Source of the DNA: an uncultured Methylococcaceae bacterium
GTDB lineage: Bacteria; Pseudomonadota; Gammaproteobacteria; Methylococcales; Methylococcaceae
Direction of reading: 5' to 3'
Assembly (NCBI GenBank): GCA_903857165.1
Contig: CAIODU010000216.1
Location: forward strand, 1-34,915
DNA length: 34,915 nt
Translations under genes and position numbers: made by a program
The notes under the pieces: generated by a model
The model's database searches: none
Told to the model about the DNA's origin: nothing
Seen by the model: the letters and a program-made list of their open reading frames with translations, nothing else
In this document: piece by piece, positions 6,852-15,505 of the stretch
Layout of the letters: every line of letters begins with the position of its first letter
How positions within the stretch are numbered: position 1 is the stretch's first letter

Positions 6852-7421
6852 GTGAAAAAGATTATCACTACCAGCTTGTTTTGTTTTTTGTTTATTATTT
6901 CTTTTCCTACATTTTCTGCATCAACAACGCTGAATTTCGAAGGTTTAGCAGACTCGGCAGCAGTCACCAACCCATATAGTGGAATAACTTTTTCCAATAC
7001 GGTGGCTTTGACGGCGGGTTTTTCCCTAAATCAGACAGATTATCCACCGCATAGCGGTGCGGGGGTCGTTGGGGATGATGGCAATGGGCCAATGGGAATT
7101 GTTTTCAGCAACCCTGCAGACGATGTTTCTGCTTGGTTTACCTTTGGTTCGCTATTGACCATAAATGCTTATGGTGCCAATGGCTCATTTTTGGGAAGTG
7201 TCAATTCAGGCGCATCAAACAATTTTGGAAGTGTGGTGCAGATCGCGATGGGCTATCAGGGCATTGGCAGTTTGCAGATTGCCGGGGCAGTGCCTGGAAC
7301 AACGTTTGTAATGGATGATTTGAGCTTCACATCATCGACAGTTCCAATTCCTGCCGCTGTATGGATGGTAGGGTCGGCACTGGTGGGCTTGTTCGGCTTC
7401 ATGCGGAAAAGCAGCACTTAG
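6852..7421 (+). CDS. PEP-CTERM (VPIPAAVW type) exported protein
   Basis: This 189-residue protein has a signal peptide (ITTSLFCFLFIISFPTFSA) and a C-terminal sorting signal VPIPAAVWMVGSALVG ending in MRKSS. It is therefore expected to be an exosortase substrate exported to the cell surface or matrix. The mature part is beta-rich and low in cysteine, with a start TTLNFEGLADSAAVTNPYSG and a late FVMDDLSF, the usual frame of PEP-CTERM proteins with a jelly-roll-like domain. Translation most likely starts at GTG 6852, because GAGG lies 7-8 bases upstream and no ATG fits. No enzymatic motif is visible. The following gene is in the same direction 58 bases downstream and is also exported. Confidence 0.8.
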   Translation: MKKIITTSLFCFLFIISFPTFSASTTLNFEGLADSAAVTNPYSGITFSNTVALTAGFSLNQTDYPPHSGAGVVGDDGNGPMGIVFSNPADDVSAWFTFGSLLTINAYGANGSFLGSVNSGASNNFGSVVQIAMGYQGIGSLQIAGAVPGTTFVMDDLSFTSSTVPIPAAVWMVGSALVGLFGFMRKSST

Positions 7422-7479
7422 GCGACCCGCTTTAAAAAATGGGTTGACTGAATTTAAAATCCTTATCAAAGGGGGAGCT

Positions 7480-9411
7480 ATGTTTTTAAAAAAGTTGATG
7501 ATAAAAATTTTGCTGGCGTTCACAGCGCTGGCTTTAGGCGGCATCGCTTACGCAGACAAAGGCGTTTTTAGCGCATTGGTGATGCCGGGCGAAATGCTCA
7601 CCGCAACACCCACGACGGTCACGATAACCGCCGAGATCGGCACGGATGCGACCAACCCCTTGCTTGGATCATCGGTGACGGCATATGAAACGACTGCGGA
7701 CGGCCAGCCTGTCGCACCGTTGGGTATGATGTATGACGATGGCACGCATGGCGACCAGATAGCGGCTGACACCATTTTCACAATGCAGTTGAATGTGAAC
7801 GAATCTGCCGCTAGGACGCGGTATTTCAGGGTCACTGCGGCCTACTCCAAGATCCGGAACCGTTACCTTGGCCCGGTCATGCCATTGAACGTTTATCCGC
7901 CGTTGCCCGCCGGCCTGGTGGATCAAATCATTGCGACCCTCCAGGCACTCCAAGACGGCTTTAACGCCAATGTGGCCTCGCTGGGCGTGGACGGGGCCAG
8001 ACAAAAAGCCTTGGCGGATGCCTTGGGCAATCCCAACATCGGCCCCGGCAATGCCAATTTGGCCGGACCCAATCTAGCGTTGACGTATGTGTATTGGGAT
8101 CCGTCTAGCGAATATACATTCCATATCCGCGGAATAAATATTTTAATGGATCCAAATAATCCATCGGATGCGGCAGGGCGTAGCGTACCGGCCAATCTTC
8201 CCGTTGATTACAAGGGTCCGGGCAACGACAAGCTGTTGATCTTCGGGCCAGGCTACCAAGCCGCCGATCCGCAAAACGCCATCGTCGAGCATGCGCAGAG
8301 CCAGTTCAATAATACGGAATACATGACCTTCGATCCGAATCCGCCGGTGATCACGGCGCGTGAAAATGCTTCGCTGGAAGTGGTCAAGCACTGGGGCGAT
8401 TACGGCACGGTCATCATACATACCCATGGAGGCGTCTGGAATGGGCAGGTCGTTTTGGTAAGCGGAACGCCGGCAAGTTTATGGAATCAGCTGAGTTATA
8501 TGCTCGATCTCATAACCGGCCGTATCGGCATCGCGGGCGACAGCAGGTTTGTTTTTTATCCCTCGTTCATCACCCAGCATGTCTCCGGCATGAAGAACAC
8601 CTTCCTGTATCTGGGCGCTTGCGAGAGCTTGATGAACGACACCCTGTGGAACGCCCTCAAGGCGAAAGGCGCAAAAGTGGCCTTCGGCTGGAGCGAGACC
8701 GTGAACCGCCAGTTCAATGGCGACACCTTTGCCAGGCTCATCGATCCGATGCTACCCCACACCAACCCCCCCGACCCATTGACGGCCAAACAGGCGTTTG
8801 ACGCCGTCGCGCCAAAAACCGATCCCTGGGGTGGTCACAACGCAACGCTGACCATGCGCACGGCATCCGCAGACTGGGAGAAATTTGTCTTCGCCGAGGG
8901 CGGCATCGTCAATGGCGATTTCGAAACCGGAAACTTTACGGGCTGGGTGCATGGCGCCAACCCCGGCAACCTTTACGGCCTCGTCACGGGCGCCCGCAAG
9001 CATGGCGGCGCGTGGGCCGGGGCGATGGGGCGCTGGGACACGGTATTCACCGGCAATGACCCGACGCTGGAACCCTACGGGTACGAGTGGATCTACCAGG
9101 ATTTCACCGTGCCGTCGAATGCGACCACGCTGTCGTTCTGGTGGTGGCAGGAGACTTACGACACGGCGGTCTGGGACTGGTTTGATGCCTATCTCCAGAA
9201 TGCCAGCGGCGGCACACTGATGACGCTGGTCAATCACGGAGGCAAGCCCGGCTCCAATTATGGACCCTACTGGAATACGGGGGGTTGGCAGTATGTCACG
9301 GCAAACGTCACCGCCTATCGCGGGCAAAAGGTCAGGATTTATTTCGACCAGAGACTGGATGGTTATGGCGACCAGACCCGATCCTATGTCGATGATGTAA
9401 AGGTTCAATAG
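7480..9411 (+). CDS. Exported protein with clan CD (caspase/gingipain-like) peptidase motifs and C-terminal beta-sandwich
   Basis: This is a 643-residue protein. The start at 7480 follows GGGGGAG and gives a normal signal peptide (LLAFTALALGGIAYA); the frame extends upstream to 7444 but without a ribosome site. Residues about 30-140 form a domain with YDDGTHGDQIAADTIFTMQL, the choice-of-anchor X pattern. Residues about 250-440 contain a hydrophobic strand followed by His-Gly (VIIHTHGG, H316-G317) and, 65 residues later, another hydrophobic strand followed by Ala-Cys (FLYLGACES, C381). That His-Gly / Ala-Cys arrangement is the catalytic signature of clan CD cysteine peptidases (caspases, gingipains, CHAT). 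The tail (about 475-643) begins GGIVNGDFETGNFTGW, typical of a galactose-binding-like or CBM-like sandwich. A terminator follows. Peptidase activity is inferred, not shown. Confidence 0.7.
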   Translation: MFLKKLMIKILLAFTALALGGIAYADKGVFSALVMPGEMLTATPTTVTITAEIGTDATNPLLGSSVTAYETTADGQPVAPLGMMYDDGTHGDQIAADTIFTMQLNVNESAARTRYFRVTAAYSKIRNRYLGPVMPLNVYPPLPAGLVDQIIATLQALQDGFNANVASLGVDGARQKALADALGNPNIGPGNANLAGPNLALTYVYWDPSSEYTFHIRGINILMDPNNPSDAAGRSVPANLPVDYKGPGNDKLLIFGPGYQAADPQNAIVEHAQSQFNNTEYMTFDPNPPVITARENASLEVVKHWGDYGTVIIHTHGGVWNGQVVLVSGTPASLWNQLSYMLDLITGRIGIAGDSRFVFYPSFITQHVSGMKNTFLYLGACESLMNDTLWNALKAKGAKVAFGWSETVNRQFNGDTFARLIDPMLPHTNPPDPLTAKQAFDAVAPKTDPWGGHNATLTMRTASADWEKFVFAEGGIVNGDFETGNFTGWVHGANPGNLYGLVTGARKHGGAWAGAMGRWDTVFTGNDPTLEPYGYEWIYQDFTVPSNATTLSFWWWQETYDTAVWDWFDAYLQNASGGTLMTLVNHGGKPGSNYGPYWNTGGWQYVTANVTAYRGQKVRIYFDQRLDGYGDQTRSYVDDVKVQ

Positions 9412-9444
9412 GCGCAACACTTTAAAGCTTTAACCGGCTTGTCG

Positions 9445-9500
9445 CTGGCCTGCCCTCGTGGATGACCAAAAGTCGATCCGCGGCAGGCCAGTTTCTTTTT
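9445..9500 (+). terminator. Intrinsic terminator after the caspase-like gene
   Basis: A perfect 10-bp stem (CTGGCCTGCC 9445-9454, GGCAGGCCAG 9482-9491) with a 27-base loop is followed directly by TTTCTTTTT. It lies 34 bases beyond the stop codon. Confidence 0.75.
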
Positions 9501-9525
9501 GAACGCATCGAAAGAAACACCTGAA

Positions 9526-10131
9526 GTGCTGAACAATTCCATAAATTTGCTATTAATGGGCTTGCTGCTTGGGGGCATGGCCCCCTGCGCCGCATTCGCA
9601 CAATCCTGTCCACTGGAAACCATGATGAATTCAGATTTGTCGGTACGGCCAGAGATAAGACAATACATCGATCAACTGAAGGGCTATTCGTTGATGGCTG
9701 TGGGACATACCACTGATTCCATCGGCATGGGCCCAAGCAACAGCAGTCTACGGCCCCCCAAACCGTTCCCCGCCGGGAGCTATAAGGCAATTTTCCAAAG
9801 GGATGGGGGCGTAAAGGCAGTATTGGTGCAGACCGAAAACAAGGTTGGCCATTTTGTCACGGTCATTCCCGGCATCACGGATATTGGCGGCTATGTGCGG
9901 TTGTTTGCCGACCCTTCCACAGAATTTCCGGACGGCCTGGAATTGACTGCCGATGAACTTGATTACTTCATCCGAATGGTTTATTCGAGGTTTTGCAAGC
10001 CGCTTGAGGCGGATGCGGCTGCACAATTCAATAAATTGAAGGACATGCTTCTGGCAATCAGGTTTAGCGCAAAGCCGGGCATCAATGAATATCATGAAAA
10101 CTTGCTTGGCCAGTTGAAGCCAAACAAGTAG
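9526..10131 (+). CDS. Exported protein of unknown function
   Basis: This is an open frame of about 201 residues with an N-terminal export signal (INLLLMGLLLGGMAPCAAFA, cleavage before QS). The start is uncertain. The frame reaches TTG 9499, but that codon is in the U-tract of the preceding terminator, so GTG 9526 is preferred and ATG 9556 is possible. No strong ribosome site precedes any of them. The mature part has a short strand-rich core (SYKAIFQRDGGVKAVLVQTE, then HFVTVIPGITDIGGYVRLF) and a helical C-terminal half. Two cysteines are present in the mature chain. I recognise no family. Because a terminator lies just upstream it should have its own promoter, yet none is obvious in the short gap. 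Confidence 0.6.
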   Translation: MLNNSINLLLMGLLLGGMAPCAAFAQSCPLETMMNSDLSVRPEIRQYIDQLKGYSLMAVGHTTDSIGMGPSNSSLRPPKPFPAGSYKAIFQRDGGVKAVLVQTENKVGHFVTVIPGITDIGGYVRLFADPSTEFPDGLELTADELDYFIRMVYSRFCKPLEADAAAQFNKLKDMLLAIRFSAKPGINEYHENLLGQLKPNK

Positions 10132-10155
10132 CAGCAATTCTCATTTTGGCTTCAA
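10114..10155. repeat. 11-bp inverted repeat spanning a stop codon
   Basis: TTGAAGCCAAA (10114-10124) and TTTGGCTTCAA (10145-10155) are perfectly complementary around a 20-base loop containing the TAG stop of the upstream gene. No U-run follows, so it is not a canonical terminator. It could protect the mRNA 3' end. Confidence 0.45.
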
Positions 10156-10443
10156 AACTGTGTAGGTGTTCGCATTCCGACCCCCATGACGGATTTATGG
10201 CGGACATGGGAAGCCCGGCAGGCCGGTGTCCTTTGGCCGTCAATCGACATCGCACGGCTCGACGAAACCCTGCGAATGCCCCGCTGGCGGGTGTTTGGTG
10301 TCCTGACCCGATGCCTTCGTGCGCGAACCGCCGATTTTTGGGTGCGGCATCCCGTGGGATGCGGCGGCCCGCAAGCCTAGCAGCCTGTTGCGACAGGGGA
10401 TTCGGTCGTGTGGATGGGGCTGCCATGGTGCGTTCACTTTATA

Positions 10444-10457
10444 TATGTATATACATA
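10444..10457. promoter_or_regulatory. 14-bp perfect palindrome, possible operator
   Basis: TATGTATATACATA is a perfect palindrome in an AT-rich patch about 210 bases before the GH3 gene. It could bind a dimeric regulator. AT-rich palindromes also arise by chance. Confidence 0.25.
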
Positions 10458-10593
10458 CCGTTTTTTTTATGGCCTGGCGATTGAACGTGCATCACTGTGG
10501 CCTGACATCGCGACTAGCGAGGAGACAATGCCATGTAAAAAAAATTCCGCGCGCAGTCTTGTGCGCATAACGTGCGACAATACTCCGTTCTTG

Positions 10594-10622
10594 TTGTCGT
10601 TGTCAAGCGACGAAAATATATA
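10594..10622 (+). promoter_or_regulatory. Possible promoter of the GH3 gene
   Basis: TTGTCG and TATATA are separated by 17 bases and lie about 40 bases upstream of the ATG. The -35 element also sits inside a small imperfect inverted repeat (GTCG...CGAC). Confidence 0.35.
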
Positions 10623-10663
10623 TTTTTCAATTTGATTCGCTCTGGGCAGGGGCCGTAAATTCC

Positions 10664-13186
10664 ATGAATAAACTTTTGTCGATAGTTTTAACCGTCACAT
10701 CCGTCCTTGCCGGATGCACTGTTGGGCAACACGCATCAACTCAATCGAGGGTTGACAATTTAATCGGCGAAATGACCCTCGAAGAAAAGGTCTCCCTGCT
10801 GGGCGGCACGGGATTTGCCACGCGCGCCATTGACCGCATGGGCATCCCGGCGCTTGAAATGACTGACGGCCCCGTCGGAATCATCTCTGGCAATGGCACG
10901 ACCGCCTGGCCCGCCGCCATCGCCATGGCTTCCACCTTCGACCCCGGACTGATTGGCAAAATGGCCCGCGAACTCGGCGAAGAGGCCCGGTCGCGGGGCA
11001 AAAATCTGCTGCTTGGGCCCTCGGTCAACATCACCCGCACACCCTGGGGCGGACGTGTTTATGAAAGCTATGGCGAAGACCCCTTTCTCACGGGCGAACT
11101 GGCGCGGGCATTTGTGACGGGGGCGCAATCCACCGGCGTCGGCACCAGCATCAAGCACTTCGCCGTCAATAACCAAGAATGGGGCCGCGACCACATAGAC
11201 GTTCATGTGAGCGAGCGGGCGTTGCGCGAAATCTATTGGCCTGGCTTCGCCGCCGGTGTCAACGCCGGCTCGGTTTCGGTCATGGCTGCGTACAATAAAG
11301 TCAATGGCGCATATTGCTCCGAGAATGCCCATTTGCTGCAAGACATTTTGAAGCATGAATGGGGCTTTAGTGGTTTTGTCGTCTCGGATTGGGTGGGGAC
11401 GCATTCAACGGTTGCAGCCGCGCTTAATGGCCTCGACCTAGAAATGCCAACTCCCGTGTTCTTTGGCGCTGATCTCTTAAGCGCCGTACAGGCGAAAAAA
11501 GTCCCGGTCGCTGTGGTCGACGACAAAGTCAGGAGGATTTTGGGTGCCATGGATCGGCTGGGTCTGTTGGAAAGCGCCGCTTCGGCTAAAAATGCCAAAG
11601 ACGCGCCGGATGGCAACTTTGCCAGCCATCACCCGGAGACGGCGCTCAAAATCGCACAAGAAAGCATTGTCTTGCTGAAAAACGCCCCATCGCTGCTACC
11701 CTTGCCGTTGAAGAAAAAAATCTCAGTTGCGGTTCTTGGCCCCTCGGCCACACGCGCCCGCACCGGTGGCGGCGGCAGTTCTTTTGTGCATAATTCCGTG
11801 GCTATCAATGCAGTTGACGGCTTGCGACAACGTATCCAAGAAACTGGCGCAACCATTGACCTGCATGTTGATGGCGGCATGAGCCTGCCAGGCGACGGGG
11901 TGCGCAAGTCTGAGATTGTGACAGGCCCGTTTCGCGGCGAGTTTTTTAATAACCCGGACCTCGCCGGCCGGCCGGACCACCGGCAAGAATATCCCACCAT
12001 CGACTTTGATTGGGAATGGGGCTCGCCCGACAAATCCATCAGCGGCAATAAGTTTTCCGCCCGCTGGACCGCCGCCATCACCCCGCGCAAAACCGGTGAA
12101 CATGCTTTTCGCATTGCCTTCACCCAAGCGGCGCGAGTCTACCTTGACGATGCTTTGATTTACGATCATTGGCCGGCGGATGCAAACCAAGCGCAGCTCA
12201 TCGACGACACGGTTCGCAAATCATTGACTGCGGGCCGCACTTACCAACTGAGAGTCGAATATTCCAAAATGGAAGGGCTTGCCAATCTTCAACTGGAGGT
12301 TGCCGAACCGGCATCGTTGGCCGGGGCCGGTAGCTCTGGAAAACCGGCAAGCATTGAGTCATTGGTCCGCCAAGCCGACTATGCACTGCTTTTTGTCGGC
12401 TATTCGGCAAAAACTGAAAGTGAAAGCTTTGACCGGTCAAGCTTGCGGCTTTCAAAAGAGCAAGAAAACCTGATTTTAACAACCGCCAAGGCAAACCCCA
12501 ATACCATAGTCGTTGTGCAAGCCGGTAGCCCGCTTGACATGACAGCGTGGGCAGCGAAAGTCCGCTCGATTGTGTATGCGTGGTATCCGGGCGAACAAGG
12601 CGGGCTTGCCATCGCCGATGTCCTGCTTGGGGCGGTCAATCCCTCGGGCCGGCTGCCGATTTCTTTCCCGAAAACATGGGGGGATTCGCCCGTGGCGAAA
12701 ACTTATCCAGGCGTTGACGGGGTCACGAATTACACGGATGATATTTTTGTGGGTTATCGCTATTTTGATTCGGAACCCAACCATGCCGCCTTTCGATTCG
12801 GCCACGGGCTTTCCTACACAACTTTTTCAAATAAAATCAGCAAGGTGACGGCAGTTGATTCCAATGTCTCCAACCCGGATATCGAAGTCCTCGCCCGTGT
12901 GAAAAATACGGGTACCCGGGCGGGGGCATACGTTGCCCAACTCTATGTGGGCGAGCTTGACCCGGCCGTGCCCCGGCCCGTCCGGGAGCTAAAAGGGTTT
13001 AAAAAGGTTTTCTTGGCACCAGGCGAGTCAACCGATGTGCCGTTCAAACTTGACGCCCAGGCTTTCCGCCATTTCGATGGGGCAAGCAACTCGTGGGTTG
13101 TGACACCGGGCATCTATCAGATTAGCCTGTTATCCGAAGAGGCGCACCCTGTCGATAGTGCCGACATAACGCTGGTCGCAAAGTAA
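10664..13186 (+). CDS. GH3 beta-glucosidase lipoprotein with PA14 insert
   Basis: This 840-residue enzyme is expected to release terminal beta-linked glucose from glucans or cello- or laminari-oligosaccharides. It begins with a lipoprotein signal (LTVTSVLAGC, lipobox Cys18), so it should be anchored in the periplasm or outer membrane. Residues about 30-300 form the GH3 barrel, with KHFAVNNQEWGRD and the nucleophile motif VVSDWVGTHS (D242). The second GH3 domain starts near 330 (ESIVLLKN) and is interrupted by a PA14 domain (about 423-547, FRGEFFNNPDLAG to VYLDDALIYDHW), a known carbohydrate-binding insert. The domain resumes with the probable acid/base region TESESFDRSSLRL. A fibronectin III-like domain closes the protein. 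A sugar transporter gene follows, which fits sugar release and uptake. The last ~180 bp recur inverted at 28405-28584. Confidence 0.92.
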   Translation: MNKLLSIVLTVTSVLAGCTVGQHASTQSRVDNLIGEMTLEEKVSLLGGTGFATRAIDRMGIPALEMTDGPVGIISGNGTTAWPAAIAMASTFDPGLIGKMARELGEEARSRGKNLLLGPSVNITRTPWGGRVYESYGEDPFLTGELARAFVTGAQSTGVGTSIKHFAVNNQEWGRDHIDVHVSERALREIYWPGFAAGVNAGSVSVMAAYNKVNGAYCSENAHLLQDILKHEWGFSGFVVSDWVGTHSTVAAALNGLDLEMPTPVFFGADLLSAVQAKKVPVAVVDDKVRRILGAMDRLGLLESAASAKNAKDAPDGNFASHHPETALKIAQESIVLLKNAPSLLPLPLKKKISVAVLGPSATRARTGGGGSSFVHNSVAINAVDGLRQRIQETGATIDLHVDGGMSLPGDGVRKSEIVTGPFRGEFFNNPDLAGRPDHRQEYPTIDFDWEWGSPDKSISGNKFSARWTAAITPRKTGEHAFRIAFTQAARVYLDDALIYDHWPADANQAQLIDDTVRKSLTAGRTYQLRVEYSKMEGLANLQLEVAEPASLAGAGSSGKPASIESLVRQADYALLFVGYSAKTESESFDRSSLRLSKEQENLILTTAKANPNTIVVVQAGSPLDMTAWAAKVRSIVYAWYPGEQGGLAIADVLLGAVNPSGRLPISFPKTWGDSPVAKTYPGVDGVTNYTDDIFVGYRYFDSEPNHAAFRFGHGLSYTTFSNKISKVTAVDSNVSNPDIEVLARVKNTGTRAGAYVAQLYVGELDPAVPRPVRELKGFKKVFLAPGESTDVPFKLDAQAFRHFDGASNSWVVTPGIYQISLLSEEAHPVDSADITLVAK

Positions 13187-13193
13187 AGACGGT
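13014..13193 (+). repeat. 3' end of GH3 gene duplicated in inverted orientation
   Basis: The final ~58 codons plus 7 bases past the stop match 28584-28405 on the opposite strand with only scattered differences. The protein segments STDVPFKLDAQAFRHFD and SNSWVVTPG are identical. Identity continues through AAAGTAAAGACGGT beyond the stop codon. Confidence 0.9.
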
Positions 13194-13239
13194 GCGCATG
13201 TCAATTATTGGTTTTAAAACATGGCGGATAATTTAATAT

Positions 13240-14517
13240 ATGGCGCAAAGTAACAACAACGACAGCATACCCAATCATGCATTGCGAAGCGGATATTATA
13301 ATATTCCTCTCATGGCAGTCACCATGCTGTTTTTTATATGGGGGTTTTTAACTGCCCTGAATGATATTCTAATTCCACACTTGAAAGGGGTTTTTGACCT
13401 CACCTACACGCAGGCCATGCTCATCCAGTTCACGTTTTTCGGTGCCTATTTTCTCATGTCACTGCCTTCGGGGAAAATTATTGCCGTGCTTGGGTACCAG
13501 CGTGGAATTGTCATTGGATTGCTGACGGCGGGACTTGGTGCTGTGTTGTTTTATCCGGCCGCACGCGAGACATCCTACCCGCTATTTTTGACGGCGTTAT
13601 TTGTCCTGGCTTCAGGCATCACATTATTGCAAGTCGCAGCAAACCCTTACGTTGCCGTTCTGGGGAATCCTGCAACCGCCTCCAGCCGCCTAAATCTTAC
13701 CCAAGCATTCAACTCGCTGGGCACCACCCTCGCACCCTACTTCGGTGGATTGTTCATTCTTACGGCGACAATGCTTGGAAGCGATGCCACTCACTCGTTT
13801 TCACCGGAACAACTGCAAGCCTTTCGCTTGCAAGAAGCGGCATCCGTACAATTGCCCTATCTAGGGTTGGCCGCTGTATTGGTTTTGCTTGCAGGCGTCA
13901 TGGCACTGCTCAAGCTTCCGGTGATCGCAGAGGTTGAGGGCCATCGGCATAAACCAGGCAAGCTGTCCGATGCCTTGAAACACTCTAATCTCTTGCTGGG
14001 TGCCATTGGGATATTTGTCTATGTCGGTGCCGAAGTTTCCATTGGCAGTCTGCTGATCGGCTTTTTTGGGCAGCCCGATATTGCCGGGTTGAGGCAGTCC
14101 GTGGCGGCGGGGTTTGTTTCCTATTACTGGGGCGGCGCAATGCTTGGACGATTTGTCGGATCGGCATTGTTGCAAAAACTGAATCCCGGAAAATTGCTAG
14201 GCGTGTTTGCATTGATCGCCTTCAGCCTTGTTGTCGTCGCGGCCCTCGCCAAAGGACAGCTTGCGATGTGGGCGATTTTAAGTGTCGGCCTGTTCAACTC
14301 GATCATGTTTCCGACCATTTTCACACTCGGCATCAAAGGGCTTGGAAAACTGACCAGCGAAGGGTCGAGCATCCTCATAATGGCCATTATTGGCGGGGCC
14401 ATCATACCCCTGTTACAAGGTATTTTGGCGGATGCTTACGGAATACAACTTGCTTTTTTGTTGCCAGCAAGCTGCTATCTCTATATAATGTATTATGGCT
14501 TTAAAGGTTCGATTTGA
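13240..14517 (+). CDS. MFS sugar transporter, GluP/FucP type
   Basis: This is a 425-residue inner-membrane protein with about twelve transmembrane segments, a proton-coupled sugar importer of the fucose/glucose-galactose permease family. It contains the family motifs FFIWGFLTALNDILIPHLK in helix 1, FFGAYFLMSLPSGKI in helix 2 and LQVAANPYVAVLG in helix 4, followed by SRLNLTQAFNSLGTTLAPYF. The length is normal for the family. It lies 53 bases after the GH3 glucosidase gene and likely imports the released hexose. The start codon has only a weak ribosome site (GGCGGAT). Confidence 0.9.
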   Translation: MAQSNNNDSIPNHALRSGYYNIPLMAVTMLFFIWGFLTALNDILIPHLKGVFDLTYTQAMLIQFTFFGAYFLMSLPSGKIIAVLGYQRGIVIGLLTAGLGAVLFYPAARETSYPLFLTALFVLASGITLLQVAANPYVAVLGNPATASSRLNLTQAFNSLGTTLAPYFGGLFILTATMLGSDATHSFSPEQLQAFRLQEAASVQLPYLGLAAVLVLLAGVMALLKLPVIAEVEGHRHKPGKLSDALKHSNLLLGAIGIFVYVGAEVSIGSLLIGFFGQPDIAGLRQSVAAGFVSYYWGGAMLGRFVGSALLQKLNPGKLLGVFALIAFSLVVVAALAKGQLAMWAILSVGLFNSIMFPTIFTLGIKGLGKLTSEGSSILIMAIIGGAIIPLLQGILADAYGIQLAFLLPASCYLYIMYYGFKGSI

Positions 14518-14534
14518 CTTGCGGGGGGGTTTGA

Positions 14535-15485
14535 ATGGAAGAGTTTGAAAATATCAACATTGCGGTGATCATCCCTTGCCATAACGAGGAAGTCGCCATT
14601 TCTTCGGTGGTGAGGGACTTTCGCAACGCCCTTCCTTCTGCGGCCATTTACGTTTACGACAACAAGTCCACCGACCGCACCGCCGAGTTGGCCGCCCAAG
14701 CCGGGGCCATCGTGGGTTTCGAGCCGTTCCCCGGCAAGGGCAATGTCATGCGGCGCATGTTTAGCGACATTGAAGCCGATGTCTATGTGTTGGTGGACGG
14801 GGATGACACCTATGACAGTTCGGCGGCCCCCGGCATGGTCCGGGAATTGTTGGACGGGCAGCTAGACATGGTCAACGGCATCCGCGTCAGTACGCAAAAA
14901 GAGGCTTATCGCTTTGGCCACCGTTTCGGCAATGTCATGCTTACCCAGATGGTCGCCACGACCTTTGGCAAGCAGTTTACCGACATGCTGTCCGGCTACC
15001 GGGTGTTTTCGCGCCGCTTCGTCAAGTCTTTCCCAGCCTTGGCAAAGGGTTTCGAGATAGAAACCGAATTGACGGTCCACGCCCTTGAACTGCGCATGAA
15101 AATCGCCGAAGTGCCCGCCCCGTACAAGGAACGCCCCGAGGGTTCCGCGTCAAAATTGAATACCTTGCGCGATGGTGTCCGCATCTTGCGCACCATCGTC
15201 GAACTCATCAAGGAAGAGCGGCCCGTGTGGTTTTTCGGGGGTATTTCCCTGGGGCTGGCGATGCTTTCCCTAGTGCTGGCCTCGCCCGTGTTCGCCGAGT
15301 ATTGGCAAACCGGCCTAGTGCCCCGTTTTCCGACCGCCATCCTGTCGGCCTCCATCATGCTGTTGGCTTTTTTGTCGCTGACGTGTGGATTCATCCTCGA
15401 CAGCGTCACGCGCGCCCGGCAGGAGCTGAAGCGGCTTGCGTATCTTGCCATTCCAGCCCCTGGCTGGCCGAAGGCAGGGCGATGA
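14535..15485 (+). CDS. GT2 glycosyltransferase with two C-terminal membrane helices
   Basis: This 316-residue protein is a GT-A fold, family 2 transferase. It shows VIIPCHNEE at the start, YVYDNKSTDRT, and the metal/nucleotide-binding VLVDGDDTYD (D88-x-D90). The LSGYRVFSRRFVKSFP and GFEIETELTVHAL segments are those of polyprenyl-phosphate-type sugar transferases (GtrB/DPMS-like). Two helices (about 232-255 and 268-292) would hold it at the inner membrane. It probably transfers a sugar from a nucleotide donor to a lipid carrier. A good SD (GGGGGGG, 14524-14530) precedes the ATG. It is followed by a frameshifted GtrA remnant; GtrA proteins are the usual membrane partners of this type of GT2. 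Confidence 0.88.
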   Translation: MEEFENINIAVIIPCHNEEVAISSVVRDFRNALPSAAIYVYDNKSTDRTAELAAQAGAIVGFEPFPGKGNVMRRMFSDIEADVYVLVDGDDTYDSSAAPGMVRELLDGQLDMVNGIRVSTQKEAYRFGHRFGNVMLTQMVATTFGKQFTDMLSGYRVFSRRFVKSFPALAKGFEIETELTVHALELRMKIAEVPAPYKERPEGSASKLNTLRDGVRILRTIVELIKEERPVWFFGGISLGLAMLSLVLASPVFAEYWQTGLVPRFPTAILSASIMLLAFLSLTCGFILDSVTRARQELKRLAYLAIPAPGWPKAGR

Positions 15486-15505
15486 GCGCCCAGTGACACT
15501 AGCGC

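Larger units (their letters stand above)
10156..10663. other. Gene-free interval upstream of the GH3 gene, 508 bp
   Basis: I support no gene here. A frame of 65 codons (10186-10380) encodes an Arg/Trp-rich peptide with no ribosome site and no recognisable family. The right half is markedly AT-rich (10437-10460 and 10610-10635), unlike the flanking coding DNA. It carries a palindrome and a promoter-like pair, listed separately. Confidence 0.5.

Noticed and set aside
6852-7421. Sigma-54 promoter upstream of the PEP-CTERM gene, as seen for some PEP-CTERM regulons
   Set aside because: I looked for a GG-N10-GC (-24/-12) pair with the TGGCAC/TTGC context in 6405-6851 and found none.
9499-9525. TTG start of the unknown secreted protein at 9499
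   Set aside because: The codon lies in the U-tract of a strong terminator and gives a longer, more polar signal peptide. Starts at 9526 or 9556 fit better.
10186-10380. 65-codon ORF in the GH3 leader
   Set aside because: No ribosome site, no recognisable family, and Arg/Trp-rich composition typical of non-coding GC-rich DNA.
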